A DNA stretch of 64,000 bases from CAIUKV01 sp041659105 (GTDB lineage: Bacteria; Actinomycetota; Acidimicrobiia; IMCC26256; PALSA-555): the NCBI GenBank assembly GCA_041659105.1, contig JBAZYX010000005.1, positions 10,666-74,665 of the forward strand, written 5' to 3'. How positions within the stretch are numbered: the stretch's first letter is position 1; each line of letters begins with the position of its first letter. Both the position numbers and the translations under genes were made by a program. Positions 49,678-58,122 of the stretch are shown piece after piece. The notes below the pieces were generated by a model. It did no database searches. It worked only from the letters and a program-made list of their open reading frames with translations, and was not told the DNA's origin.

Positions 49678-51456
49678 TCAGCGGCGGAGGGCGCGGGCGG
49701 CGCGGGTGTCGCGAGCCGGCCAGGTCTCGGGGCGGGTGCCCTCGGCCCGGGCGATCGCGTTCCAGGTCGCCGCGGCGACGGCGGCGAACACCGAGTCGGA
49801 CGCCTCGGGGAGCGGGGGGCCCGGGTCGTCGACGACCGTCACGTCGATCGGTGGAGTGCGCGCGGGGCGGACGACGCCGAACGAGCGGATGGTGAGGTCG
49901 AGCACCTCGCCGGTGTCGGGATCGACCGCGAGGCCCTCGGTGCACACCCAGCCCAGGGCCATGTGAGCGGCACCGATGCTGTACGAGCGCAGCACCACCT
50001 CGTCGAGCGGGTCGCCCGCCGCGACGCGGACCTCGACCCGCGTGACGACGCCGCTGCGCGGATCCAGATGCACCCGGGCGCCGGCGCACGCGTCGTGCAA
50101 CCCGGTGACGCACGAGTCGAGCGCGACCGACGCGTACCGGTCGTTGCGGAGCATGGCGGTGCGCTCCTCGCCCGATACCCCGAGCGACTCGTCGATCGCG
50201 GCGTCGACCAGAACGGCGTGCTCCGCCATCCCCAACGCGCGGACAGCGCCGGTCGGCGGGCCCGCGAGGGCTCGCGCCTCCCAGTGGGCGTCGACGTCGA
50301 CGGAGTAGGGCGTTCGGGGCCTCGGGTCCTGCTCCCACGCGCCGTTGGCGACGATCCCGCGGACCTGCACGACATCGCCCTCACGCCACGCGTACGCGGC
50401 GATCGGCGGGCGCTTCGGGCCCAGGCGCACGGTGTCCTCGCGGGAGTAGACGACGCGCACGATCCGGCCGTACGCGTCCGCGAGCTCCCGCGCGGCGAGC
50501 GGCGCGAGAGACGCGGCCTTGCCCCCGAACGCGCCGCCGTTGGCCAGGGGTGACGCGGGCATGCCGCCGGGGGCACACCAGGACGCGTCGGGTTCGAGAT
50601 AGGCGGGCTCGACCCAACCGGTGGCGAGCCGCACCGCGTCCGCGGCGGCGCCGGACGGCCGCGCCGCAAACGCGAGCGGCGGCCGCTCGTCGACCGTGGT
50701 GCGCCGACCCTGGACCTTCTCGGCTCGGACCCGCGCGTCGGCGAGGGACTCGCCGACGACCCACCACTGCCCCGCGACCTCCCGCGCACCGACGGCCTCG
50801 GGGTCGACGCCCGGCGGGAGCGGCACGGCCACCAGCGCGTCACGCGGTGCGTTGTCGTCGGCGAACCCCACGTCGCCCACGGGCACCGCGGTCCCCACCC
50901 GTTGGGCGACGCCACCCTCGAGCGCGGCGCGCAAGGACGCTGCGTCCAACGACCGTGCCGGCGCGTCCGGCTCGGCCTCGTCGGTCACACCGGCCGCCGC
51001 GGCGAGGTCGATCGCCTCGTAGACCGACTGCCACCCCGTGCAGCGGCACAGGTGCGCGGCAAGCGCGCGGTCGACGTCGACCCGTCCGGTGCGGCCCTTG
51101 GCCAGCAGCGCGGCGGCTCGCACCATGATCCCGGGAGTGCAGAACCCGCACTGCGACCCACCGGTGGCCACGAAGGCCTCGGCGAGTCGGGTGCGCAGCG
51201 CAGCATCGAGCCCGGCCGTTGTGGTGACCGACCGGTTCGCCACCCGCTCGACCGGGGTCACGCAAGCGACCCGGGCCTCCCCGTCCACGAGGACGGTGCA
51301 GCACCCGCACTGCCCCTGCGGCGCGCAGCCGTCCTTCACCGATTCGAGACCCAGGCGCTCCCGCAGCACCGAGAGGAGCGACTCCCCGGGCGCGCACTCG
51401 ACGTCGACGTCGCGTCCATCGCAGGCGAACGCGACCCGATGACCAGTTGCGTCCAC
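49678..51456 (-). CDS. compact fused xanthine dehydrogenase-family protein (2Fe-2S + molybdopterin domain)
   Basis: A 592-residue fusion. Residues about 1-165 are the two-domain 2Fe-2S subunit: DGCAPQGQCGCCTVLVDG (plant-type cluster), then GSQCGFCTPGIMVRAAALLA and HLCRCTGWQSVYEAIDLAAA (second cluster). The rest, about 420 residues, is a shortened molybdenum-hydroxylase large subunit with ANGGAFGGKAASLAPLA (cofactor motif), compared with about 750 residues normally. The C-terminal GVGE motif carrying the catalytic Glu is not recognisable; VDDPGPPLPEASD stands there. No FAD subunit gene is adjacent. GTG at 51456; divergent from a Tat protein. Confidence 0.75.
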   Translation of the reverse strand: MDATGHRVAFACDGRDVDVECAPGESLLSVLRERLGLESVKDGCAPQGQCGCCTVLVDGEARVACVTPVERVANRSVTTTAGLDAALRTRLAEAFVATGGSQCGFCTPGIMVRAAALLAKGRTGRVDVDRALAAHLCRCTGWQSVYEAIDLAAAAGVTDEAEPDAPARSLDAASLRAALEGGVAQRVGTAVPVGDVGFADDNAPRDALVAVPLPPGVDPEAVGAREVAGQWWVVGESLADARVRAEKVQGRRTTVDERPPLAFAARPSGAAADAVRLATGWVEPAYLEPDASWCAPGGMPASPLANGGAFGGKAASLAPLAARELADAYGRIVRVVYSREDTVRLGPKRPPIAAYAWREGDVVQVRGIVANGAWEQDPRPRTPYSVDVDAHWEARALAGPPTGAVRALGMAEHAVLVDAAIDESLGVSGEERTAMLRNDRYASVALDSCVTGLHDACAGARVHLDPRSGVVTRVEVRVAAGDPLDEVVLRSYSIGAAHMALGWVCTEGLAVDPDTGEVLDLTIRSFGVVRPARTPPIDVTVVDDPGPPLPEASDSVFAAVAAATWNAIARAEGTRPETWPARDTRAARALRR

Positions 51457-51476
51457 GAGACGGCAGGATAGGAGCC

Positions 51477-52349
51477 ATGGATTCCGCACCCGTATCCCGG
51501 CGCGCCTTCCTCGCGGGCGGCGCCGGCATCGCCCTGGCCGCGGCCACCGCCGGCGCGACCGCCGGGTCGGCCGCGGCGCTGCTCCCGGCCAAGAACACGG
51601 CGATCTCCCCGCTGGTGCTCTCGAGCGACCTCCACGCGTCCGCCGACCCCCAGCGCTTCGTGTTCGCCATCGCGCGCGGGTCGAGGTACGCGTCGTTCGG
51701 CCCGGCCCAGGTGGCGTTCGCCGCGCCCGGCACGAACGAAGGCACGATCCTCGACACCAGCCTCTACAAGGAGGGCCTACCCAAGGGCCGCGGGATCTAC
51801 GTCGTCGAGGCCACGTTCCCCACCGCGGGCTTCTGGAAGGCCCAGGCGCTGCTCCCGGACGCGCAGGGCAAGCGGGTGCCGTTCGCGGTGACGGTGAAAC
51901 CCTCAGCCGAGGCGCCGCTCCCGGGGGCACCGGCACCCCGGGCCGCGTCACCCACGGCGGCCGTCCCGCTCGGCGTCAACCCCATCTGCACCCGCACGCC
52001 GGCGTGCCCGCTTCACGACGTGTCCCTGTCCGAGGTGATCGGCAACGGCAAGCCCGCGGCCGTCATGTTCGCCACACCCGCGCTCTGCACGTCGCAATAC
52101 TGCGGCCCCGTGCTCGACGAGCTGCTCGACATGATGGGCCCGTACCGCGACCGGGGCGTGCAGATGGTGCACGTGGAGATCTGGGACTCGACCAAGGGAG
52201 CCACGCCGTCGCCGACGGTTACGGCGTGGAACCTCCCGAGCGAGCCGTGGCTCTTCACCATCGGCGCGGACGGCGTCATCCGCGAGCGCCTCGACGGTGC
52301 GATGGCCACGAACGAGATCCAGGCCGCCCTCGACCGCCTGGTCGCCTGA
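51477..52349 (+). CDS. Tat-exported thioredoxin-fold protein
   Basis: A 290-residue exported protein. The N-terminus has a twin-arginine signal (VSRRAFLAGGAGIALAAATA). A beta-sandwich-like domain follows (residues about 40-140), then a thioredoxin-like domain with AAVMFATPALCTSQYCGPVL containing CTSQYC, and ending in WLFTIGADGVIRERLDGAMA. The CxxxxC pair could be a redox or copper site, as in Sco-type proteins. Role unknown. It is divergent from the fused molybdenum enzyme with only 20 bp between starts. Confidence 0.75.
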   Translation: MDSAPVSRRAFLAGGAGIALAAATAGATAGSAAALLPAKNTAISPLVLSSDLHASADPQRFVFAIARGSRYASFGPAQVAFAAPGTNEGTILDTSLYKEGLPKGRGIYVVEATFPTAGFWKAQALLPDAQGKRVPFAVTVKPSAEAPLPGAPAPRAASPTAAVPLGVNPICTRTPACPLHDVSLSEVIGNGKPAAVMFATPALCTSQYCGPVLDELLDMMGPYRDRGVQMVHVEIWDSTKGATPSPTVTAWNLPSEPWLFTIGADGVIRERLDGAMATNEIQAALDRLVA

Positions 52350-52376
52350 CCCAGCGCGCCGATCGGGCGCGGACGG

Positions 52377-52382
52377 TACATT
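52377..52382 (+). promoter_or_regulatory. probable -10 of leaderless GT-C gene
   Basis: TACATT lies five bases before the GTG at 52388 with no ribosome site between. It is one of several TAnnnT hexamers placed 5-9 bases before start codons in this window. Confidence 0.45.
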
Positions 52383-52387
52383 TCGTC

Positions 52388-53896
52388 GTGGGGCAGGGCA
52401 GGGCATCCGAGTACGCGCGCGTCGCGCCCGACGCCCGGCGGTTGCTGCCCACCAGGGGCGAAGCGCTCCTGATCGCCGCGTTCGCCGGCGTCGTCGGCGT
52501 GGGCCTGATCCGGCACCCCATGTGGTTCGACGAGACCCAGTCGTGGAACATCGCCCGCGCGAGCCACTCGCTCCCGGACCTCGTCGAGAACCTCCGCTAC
52601 GAGGGCCATCCGCCCCTCTGGCACGCGTTGCTGATGGGCGTCATCCAGATCACCACCGACGTCCGCGCGATGCAGGTCCTGACCTGGGTCATCGCGGTCG
52701 CGTCGGTGGCGATCGTGATCACGCGGGCGCCGTGGCCGCTCTGGGCCCGCATCGGGGTGTGCGCGGGCTACTTCTTCGTGTTCGAGTACGGCGTCTTCAG
52801 CCGGTCGTACGGGTTGGGCCTGCTGCTCCTGCTGCTCGCGCTCGCGTCCCGGCGCGCGTCGGTGGCCTGGGTCGTGTGGTTGTCGCTCCTGGCCCTCACG
52901 AGCGCGCTCGGGGTGGTGCTCGCGGGATCGGTGGGTCTGGCCGCGATCGTCGCCGGACACCCCACGCGGCCCGACCGGCGGACGGTCCTCGCGGTCGGCA
53001 CCGTCGGGATCGTCGCGCTGGCGTCGGTCGCGAGCATCGCGCAGCCCTCCGACAGCCGCGGCGGCACGGGATTCGGACAGGCACTCGCGTCGACCATCCA
53101 CGGGCGGGTCGGGGTCGCGCTCTCGGGTGCGGGGCGCGGCGTCGTGCCGTTGCCCAACGGGCACATCGACTGGAACAAGAACCTCGTCAGTGGGCTGCCA
53201 CTGTCGGTCCAGGCCCTGTTCGGGATGGTGGTCCTGGCCGGCATCGCGTGGGTGCTGCGGCCCTGGCGCGATGCGCTCGCCCTCTGGGTGATCGGATCAC
53301 TCGGGCTCCTCGTGTTCTTCTGCGTCGCGTACCCCGCCGAGTACGTCCGCCACGTCGGGCACTTCGCGATCCTCGGGCTCGCCGCCGCGTGGCTCGCGGG
53401 CGCCGATCCCCGACCCGTGGACCCGCCGCGCGTCGAGCTCGCCGGCCGGGCCTTTGCCGTGCTCATCGTGCTCAACGTCGTCGCCGGGGTGGCGCACTAC
53501 ACGCACTTCACGTTCGACCGGCGCTTCCGCCCGTCGCAACACCGCGCGAGCGTGATCGAGCGGGCGACCGACGACCCCGCCATCCTGTCGCTCGTCGACG
53601 GCACGGCCACCAACATCGGCGCGTACCTGGACCGCCCGGCGTACTCCGTACGCCTGGGGCGCGAGATCCGGTTCGTGCGCTACGACGAGGAGGCCTACCG
53701 CGGCGAGCAGCTCGCCCCGAACCGGGTCGCGAAGCGAGCGGCGAAGCTGATCGCCGAATCCCACCGCGACGTGGTCGTGATCGCGGGACCCCGTCGTCTC
53801 GACGACGCCCTCGCGCGTTACTCGCCGGGTGGGCGCAAGCTCACCGACGGCGTGTACCTCTACGCCGCGAAGTCGCGCGGCGACTCGCAGGACTGA
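52388..53896 (+). CDS. GT-C-type membrane glycosyltransferase-like protein
   Basis: A 502-residue protein with about ten membrane helices and a C-terminal soluble domain. The first extracytoplasmic loop has WFDETQSWNIARAS, the acidic DE motif typical of GT-C enzymes (PMT/ArnT) that use lipid-linked sugars, followed by GHPPLWHALLMGVIQI. The donor and acceptor are unknown. GTG at 52388 is chosen from context. Its stop abuts the convergent A-type carrier gene. Confidence 0.75.
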   Translation: MGQGRASEYARVAPDARRLLPTRGEALLIAAFAGVVGVGLIRHPMWFDETQSWNIARASHSLPDLVENLRYEGHPPLWHALLMGVIQITTDVRAMQVLTWVIAVASVAIVITRAPWPLWARIGVCAGYFFVFEYGVFSRSYGLGLLLLLLALASRRASVAWVVWLSLLALTSALGVVLAGSVGLAAIVAGHPTRPDRRTVLAVGTVGIVALASVASIAQPSDSRGGTGFGQALASTIHGRVGVALSGAGRGVVPLPNGHIDWNKNLVSGLPLSVQALFGMVVLAGIAWVLRPWRDALALWVIGSLGLLVFFCVAYPAEYVRHVGHFAILGLAAAWLAGADPRPVDPPRVELAGRAFAVLIVLNVVAGVAHYTHFTFDRRFRPSQHRASVIERATDDPAILSLVDGTATNIGAYLDRPAYSVRLGREIRFVRYDEEAYRGEQLAPNRVAKRAAKLIAESHRDVVVIAGPRRLDDALARYSPGGRKLTDGVYLYAAKSRGDSQD

Positions 53897-54253
53897 CTAC
53901 GAGAAGGACTGGCCGCAGCCGCAGGAGCGCTGCGCGTTCGGGTTCGTGACGTGGAACCCGGCGCCCTGGAGGCCGTCCTTGAAGTCGAGGGTGGCGCCCT
54001 TGAGGTGCGGCTGGCTCGCGGGGTCGATGACCACGGTCACCTCGCCGTACTCGAACTTCATGTCGTCGTCGGCGACGTCGGAGTCGAAGAACATCTCGTA
54101 GGAGAAGCCCGAGCAGCCCCCGGGGCGCACGGCCACGCGGAGCACGAGCTCGTCGGTGGTGTCCTCCGCCGCGATGAGGCCCTTGACCTTCTCGACCGCG
54201 GTGTCGGTGAGGAGGAAGACCTGGCTGGCGTCGGTGACGGCGAACACGGACAT
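53897..54253 (-). CDS. A-type iron-sulfur carrier protein (IscA/ErpA/SufA family)
   Basis: A 118-residue Fe-S carrier with the three ligand cysteines: RPGGCSGFSYEMFFDSD (first) and QRSCGCGQSFS (second and third), and the family fold VTDTAVEKVK-type N-terminus (here LTDTAVEKVKGLIAAEDTTD). It receives clusters from the Suf scaffold and passes them to apoproteins. It is followed on the same strand by nothing, and upstream lies the SufR-like regulator gene, also on the minus strand, 35 bp away. Confidence 0.93.
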   Translation of the reverse strand: MSVFAVTDASQVFLLTDTAVEKVKGLIAAEDTTDELVLRVAVRPGGCSGFSYEMFFDSDVADDDMKFEYGEVTVVIDPASQPHLKGATLDFKDGLQGAGFHVTNPNAQRSCGCGQSFS

Positions 54254-54288
54254 GGGGACTGCCTTTCTTCGGACTCTGGAGGAGAAGG

Positions 54289-54945
54289 TTACCCAGTGGC
54301 CACGGTGACGTGGCACGGCTCCGGGTCGTACAACGTTGCGAACTCCTGCATGCTTCCCCCGCCCGCGGCGTCGATCACGCCGGCGCAGATGCCGCGGTGC
54401 AGGTTGCACACCAGCTCGGGGTAGGCCTCGGCCAGCTCGCGGAACGGGCAGTGCAGGAACTCGACCCGCACCGCGCCCTCTGCGGTGCCGTCGCCGGGCC
54501 CGAGCGCGGGCTCGAAGCCGAGGCGGTCGAGCTCGTCGGCGAGGGCGGTGACGCAGCTGCGCGAGCGGGTGCGGCGCACGAGCTGCGAGCCCCACTGCTC
54601 GCCGATCGCGGCGGCGTCGTCGGGACTGGCGCCGAGGTGCTCGGCGAGCGACCCGAGCAGCCCCGCGAGCAGCGCGTGGGCGGGCGGATCGAACCCGAGG
54701 GACGGGGCCCCGGGCGCGAGCGAGTAGAGGTGCTGGGGGCGCCCGACGGTGCCGCGGTGCATGGCCTCGGCCTCGACCAGGCCGGTCTCCCGCAGGCGGT
54801 CGAGGTGCAGTCGGACGGTGTTGGCGTGAAGACCGAGCCGGTCGGCCAGCTCCTGGGCCGACAGGGGCCGGGTGGACGTGGCGAGCTCGCGATACATCGC
54901 GTACCGGGTCTCGTCGCCCAGCGCCTTCAGGACCGCCAGCTCCAC
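54289..54945 (-). CDS. SufR-like Fe-S-sensing transcriptional repressor
   Basis: A 218-residue DNA-binding regulator. The N-terminal winged helix is clear (LKALGDETRYAMYRELATST, LSAQELADRLGLHANTVRLH, LDRLRETGLVEAE). The C-terminal part has cysteines spaced as in SufR-type Fe-S repressors: SCVTALADEL, FLHCPFRELAEAYPELVCNL and HRGICAGV. It is divergent from mrp across an AT-rich 57-bp region and adjacent to an A-type carrier, so it probably controls Fe-S biogenesis. GTG at 54945 starts the conserved domain. Confidence 0.8.
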   Translation of the reverse strand: MELAVLKALGDETRYAMYRELATSTRPLSAQELADRLGLHANTVRLHLDRLRETGLVEAEAMHRGTVGRPQHLYSLAPGAPSLGFDPPAHALLAGLLGSLAEHLGASPDDAAAIGEQWGSQLVRRTRSRSCVTALADELDRLGFEPALGPGDGTAEGAVRVEFLHCPFRELAEAYPELVCNLHRGICAGVIDAAGGGSMQEFATLYDPEPCHVTVATG

Positions 54946-54969
54946 GCCTTGACGGTAGCGACTCCAGGG

Positions 54970-55002
54970 CATATTTTCAAGACCAACGCTGTTTTTATTG
55001 CC
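54970..55002. promoter_or_regulatory. AT-rich operator/promoter between SufR-like gene and mrp
   Basis: A short AT-rich patch (ATATTTTCAAG ... CTGTTTTTATTG) stands out from very GC-rich surroundings. It lies between the divergent regulator and mrp starts, where a repressor of both would bind. Dyad symmetry is weak. TATTTT could serve as a -10. Confidence 0.45.
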
Positions 55003-56241
55003 GTGAACGACTCCCCGACCACGCCCATCGCTCCCGCGTCCCCGCTCCCAACGTCGGAGGACGTGCGCCGGATGCTCGCGGGGGTGATGGATCCCGAGCT
55101 GCACGCCAGCATCGTCGACCTCGGGATGGTGGAGGACGTGCGGGTCGAGCCCGACGGCCTCGTCACCGTCAAGGTGGCGCTCACCACCGCCGGCTGCCCC
55201 CTGCGCCACCAGATCAAGACCGACGTGCAGTCGAAGGTCGCCGGACTCCCCGGCGTCACCAAGGTCAAGGTCGAGTACGGCGAGATGACCGCCGAGCAGA
55301 AGGCCAAGGCGATGGACCGCGCGCGGTTCAACGCACGCGAGAACGCGGAGGCCACGGAGATCGCGCCGACTACGCGCGTGATCGCGGTCGCGAGCGGCAA
55401 GGGCGGGGTGGGCAAGTCCTCGGTGACGGTCAACCTCGCCGCCGCGCTCGCCGCCCGCGGCCTCACCATCGGCATCCTCGACGCCGACATCTGGGGCTTC
55501 TCCGTCCCCCGCATGCTCGGGGCCGACGGCCGCCTCGGCGGCGCCGACGGCAAGATCCACCCCAACGAGGTGGCCGTCCCCAACCGCGACCCCGCCGGGC
55601 CGGCCGGGCTCGTGAAGGTCGTGTCGATGGGGTTCCTCGTGGAGGACGAGACCTCCGCGCTCATGTGGCGCGGGCTCGTCCTCACCAAGGCGGTCGAGCA
55701 GTTCCTCAAGGACGTGCGCTGGGGCGACCTCGACTACCTGCTGATCGACATGCCTCCCGGCACCGGCGACATCCAGATGGGCCTGGCCCGGATGCTCCCC
55801 CAGGCCGAGATGCTCGTGGTCACCACCCCCGCGCTCGCCGCCCAGAAGGTGGCCGCCCGGGTGGCCGACATGGCCCGCCGGTCCTACATGAAGGTCATCG
55901 GTGTGGTGGAGAACATGAGCGAGTTCGTCACCCCGTCAGGCGAGCGCTTCGCCCTGTTCGGCGAAGGCGGGGGCGAGTCGCTCGCCACCGACATCGGCGC
56001 GCCGCTCGTGGCCCGGATCCCGCTCGAGCCCGAGGTGTCGCGCGGCGGCGACGCGGGTCGCCCGGTGGCACTCTCCGATCCGGAGAGTCCGGCCGGATCG
56101 GCGTTCCACACCCTGGCGACCCGCGTCGTCGAGGATCTCCTCCCACCCGTGGAGATGAGCGGATGCACCGCTCGGATCCTCGAGTTGGCCATGACCAACC
56201 TCGCCGCTTCTTCCGGTTCGAGCACCCCCTCGAACCGGTAA
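55003..56241 (+). CDS. mrp: Mrp/NBP35-family Fe-S cluster carrier ATPase
   Basis: A 412-residue P-loop ATPase that binds and transfers Fe-S clusters. The N-terminal MIP18/DUF59 domain (residues about 20-95) shows MDPELHASIVDLGMVEDVRV and ALTTAGCPLRHQIK. The ParA-type domain has the deviant Walker A SGKGGVGKSSVTVN (Lys138), LDADIWGFSVPRMLGADGRL, and LLIDMPPGTGDIQMGLARML. The usual CxxC cluster ligand after ENMS is not present here (ENMSEFVTPSGERF), as in many actinobacterial Mrp proteins. GTG at 55003; divergent from the SufR-like gene. Confidence 0.92.
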   Translation: MNDSPTTPIAPASPLPTSEDVRRMLAGVMDPELHASIVDLGMVEDVRVEPDGLVTVKVALTTAGCPLRHQIKTDVQSKVAGLPGVTKVKVEYGEMTAEQKAKAMDRARFNARENAEATEIAPTTRVIAVASGKGGVGKSSVTVNLAAALAARGLTIGILDADIWGFSVPRMLGADGRLGGADGKIHPNEVAVPNRDPAGPAGLVKVVSMGFLVEDETSALMWRGLVLTKAVEQFLKDVRWGDLDYLLIDMPPGTGDIQMGLARMLPQAEMLVVTTPALAAQKVAARVADMARRSYMKVIGVVENMSEFVTPSGERFALFGEGGGESLATDIGAPLVARIPLEPEVSRGGDAGRPVALSDPESPAGSAFHTLATRVVEDLLPPVEMSGCTARILELAMTNLAASSGSSTPSNR

Positions 56242-56264
56242 GACCCGACGGCCGTCATGGTGCG

Positions 56265-56280
56265 CCCGCCGGTCGGCGGG
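56265..56280. terminator. hairpin between convergent mrp and MBL genes
   Basis: CCCGCC-GGTC-GGCGGG forms a 6-bp stem 23 bp after the mrp stop, followed by the palindrome TAGGGCCCTA (56284-56293). It could end transcription from either side. Confidence 0.4.
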
Positions 56281-56330
56281 AGGTAGGGCCCTAGGACCCG
56301 AATCGGACCCGGCCTCGGGCCGGGGTCGGG

Positions 56331-57170
56331 CTACGGCGCCGACCAGGCCGACTTCGCCGACGCGCCGGTGACCTTGCCCGCCTTCTTCAGCTTCTGGAGG
56401 TGCGCGAGCACCTGCCAGCCGGCGGCGTCCACCAGCTCCGGCGGCAGGTCTGCGTCGCCGTAGATCTGGCCGACGAGGTTGCCGATCTTGGCCGGCTGCT
56501 GCTTCACCAGCTCGAGGATCTGGGCTTCGCGCGCCGTGCGGTGGTCGATGTAGTCGCGGATGCGGACCTTGGGATCTTCGATCACGTCGCCGTGCGCGGG
56601 GCACAGCCGGGAGAGGCGCAGTCGCTCGAGCCGCTCGAGCGACTCGACGTACACGGCCATGTCCCCGCCGCGGGTGGGGTTGATCACCGAGTACATGCCC
56701 TCGAGCACGACATCGCCGGTGAAGAGCACGCGCTCCTCCTCGAGGAGGAAGCACAGGTGCTCGGGCGCGTGGCCAGGCGTGCGCAGCACATCGAGGCCGA
56801 ACTCGGTGCCCTCGATCGTGTCGCCCTCGCCGATCACGCGGTCGATCGTGACGTCGAGGTCCTTCGGGACCTTCTTCGTGGACGCCAGCACCTCGGCTCC
56901 GGTCTCGCGCACGAGGCGCGCGGTGCCGGGCGCGTGGTCGGGGTGGAAGTGCGTGAGCAGCACCCAGCGCACACGTTCCTTCATCGACGCGCCGACGATC
57001 GCGTCGATGTGCCCGGCGTCGTCGGGGCCGGGGTCGATCACCGCGACCTCATCGATCCCGACGAGGTAGGTGTTGGTCCCCGGACCCGTGAACGGCCCGG
57101 GGTTGGGGGCGACGATCCGCCGCACGAGCGGCGAGAGCGCGCTCGGCACGCCCGGCGTCATGTCCGGCAC
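56331..57170 (-). CDS. metallo-beta-lactamase-fold hydrolase (LACTB2-like)
   Basis: A 279-residue MBL-fold enzyme: VLLTHFHPDHAPGTARLVRE (HxHxDH zinc motif), LRTPGHAPEHLCFLLEEERV, LFTGDVVLEGMYSVINPTRG and LCPAHGDVIEDPK. A C-terminal winged-helix part (VDAAGWQVLAHLQKLKKAGK) is as in LACTB2-type nucleases. RNA or thioester hydrolysis are both possible. GTG at 57170 is preferred because GGGAGGG lies five bases upstream; ATG 57161 is the alternative. It is 26 bp downstream of a NUDIX gene. Confidence 0.85.
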   Translation of the reverse strand: MPDMTPGVPSALSPLVRRIVAPNPGPFTGPGTNTYLVGIDEVAVIDPGPDDAGHIDAIVGASMKERVRWVLLTHFHPDHAPGTARLVRETGAEVLASTKKVPKDLDVTIDRVIGEGDTIEGTEFGLDVLRTPGHAPEHLCFLLEEERVLFTGDVVLEGMYSVINPTRGGDMAVYVESLERLERLRLSRLCPAHGDVIEDPKVRIRDYIDHRTAREAQILELVKQQPAKIGNLVGQIYGDADLPPELVDAAGWQVLAHLQKLKKAGKVTGASAKSAWSAP

Positions 57171-57196
57171 GTCAACCCTCCCACTCGACCCGCACG

Positions 57197-58060
57197 TCAG
57201 CCACCCACCGCTGTGCGCGCGTCCCGCAGGGCGAGGCGCTCCATCCCGACCACGAAGCTCGACGCCTCGTTGTCGGCCCGGTGCTCGTCCTCGCTCGTCA
57301 CGTCGAGCTGCCAGCCCTGCTCGTGGTCCATCACGCGGAGCGCTCCCGGCGCAGCCCACCGCGCGTGCGCGGTGTCGAGGACCGCGCGGGCACTCGGGAA
57401 CCGCCGCAAGACGAGCAGCGACCGGATGGTCGGGTAGATCAGCTCGATCTCACCGGAGCGCGCCCGTTCCAGCGCCGCGTCGGGGTGCACCCACTCGGAC
57501 GCGACCATCTCGCCGTCGTCGTGCTCGTAGGCGTGGCCGTCGGGCGCGGGAGCCACGAAGAACCAGGTGTCGAACCGCTTCGGCGCGCCCACCGGCGTGA
57601 TCCAGCGGGCGAAGGGCACGAGCGCGCCGAGGTCGAGCAGCGCGTCGTGGGCGTCGAGCACGGACACGAGGTCGGTGTCGCCGCGCAAGAGGCGGGTGCG
57701 GTCGCCGGCGAGCGCGGTGCGGGTGACGTCGTTGGCGTCGAGCAGCTCGCCGCCCGACCGGGCGCGGGCCACGAGCACCCCGGCCTCCTCGAACGACTCG
57801 CGCACCGCGGCAACCCAGTAGCGGGCCGCCCCCGGGGTGCCCAGCCGCGCGTCGGCGGACGCGGCGTCGAGCCCCGCGGAACGGGCGAGCACGGCCGGCG
57901 ACGCGTCGGCCGCGTCGACCTGGCCGCCGGGGAACACGTAGGCCCCGGGCACGAAGGTCGACCGGGGGTTGCGCCGCACCATGAAGACCTCGAGGCCGGG
58001 TGCGTCGCGCACGAGCATCACGGTCGCCGCTTCGCGGACGGCGACTTCGCTCGCTTGCAC
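57197..58060 (-). CDS. NUDIX hydrolase (NUDT19-like)
   Basis: A 287-residue pyrophosphohydrolase with the Nudix box split by an insertion, as in NUDT7/NUDT19-type proteins: FVPGAYVFPGGQVDAADASP, then WVAAVRESFEEAGVLVARAR (RExxEEAG). The long central insertion and the C-terminal IYPTIRSLLVLRRFPSARA fit the NUDT19 group, which acts on CoA derivatives. It probably forms an operon with the downstream MBL-fold hydrolase. Confidence 0.87.
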   Translation of the reverse strand: MQASEVAVREAATVMLVRDAPGLEVFMVRRNPRSTFVPGAYVFPGGQVDAADASPAVLARSAGLDAASADARLGTPGAARYWVAAVRESFEEAGVLVARARSGGELLDANDVTRTALAGDRTRLLRGDTDLVSVLDAHDALLDLGALVPFARWITPVGAPKRFDTWFFVAPAPDGHAYEHDDGEMVASEWVHPDAALERARSGEIELIYPTIRSLLVLRRFPSARAVLDTAHARWAAPGALRVMDHEQGWQLDVTSEDEHRADNEASSFVVGMERLALRDARTAVGG

Positions 58061-58122
58061 TCGGACATTGTAGGAGCATCCCGGCTGGGGTTCGGCCGGG
58101 CGCGCCCTACGCTGCTGGCTGC

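Noticed and set aside
49678..51456. Selenium-dependent molybdenum hydroxylase, given selA/selB
   Set aside because: That enzyme class uses labile selenium rather than selenocysteine, and nothing in this sequence shows it; no in-frame TGA is present.
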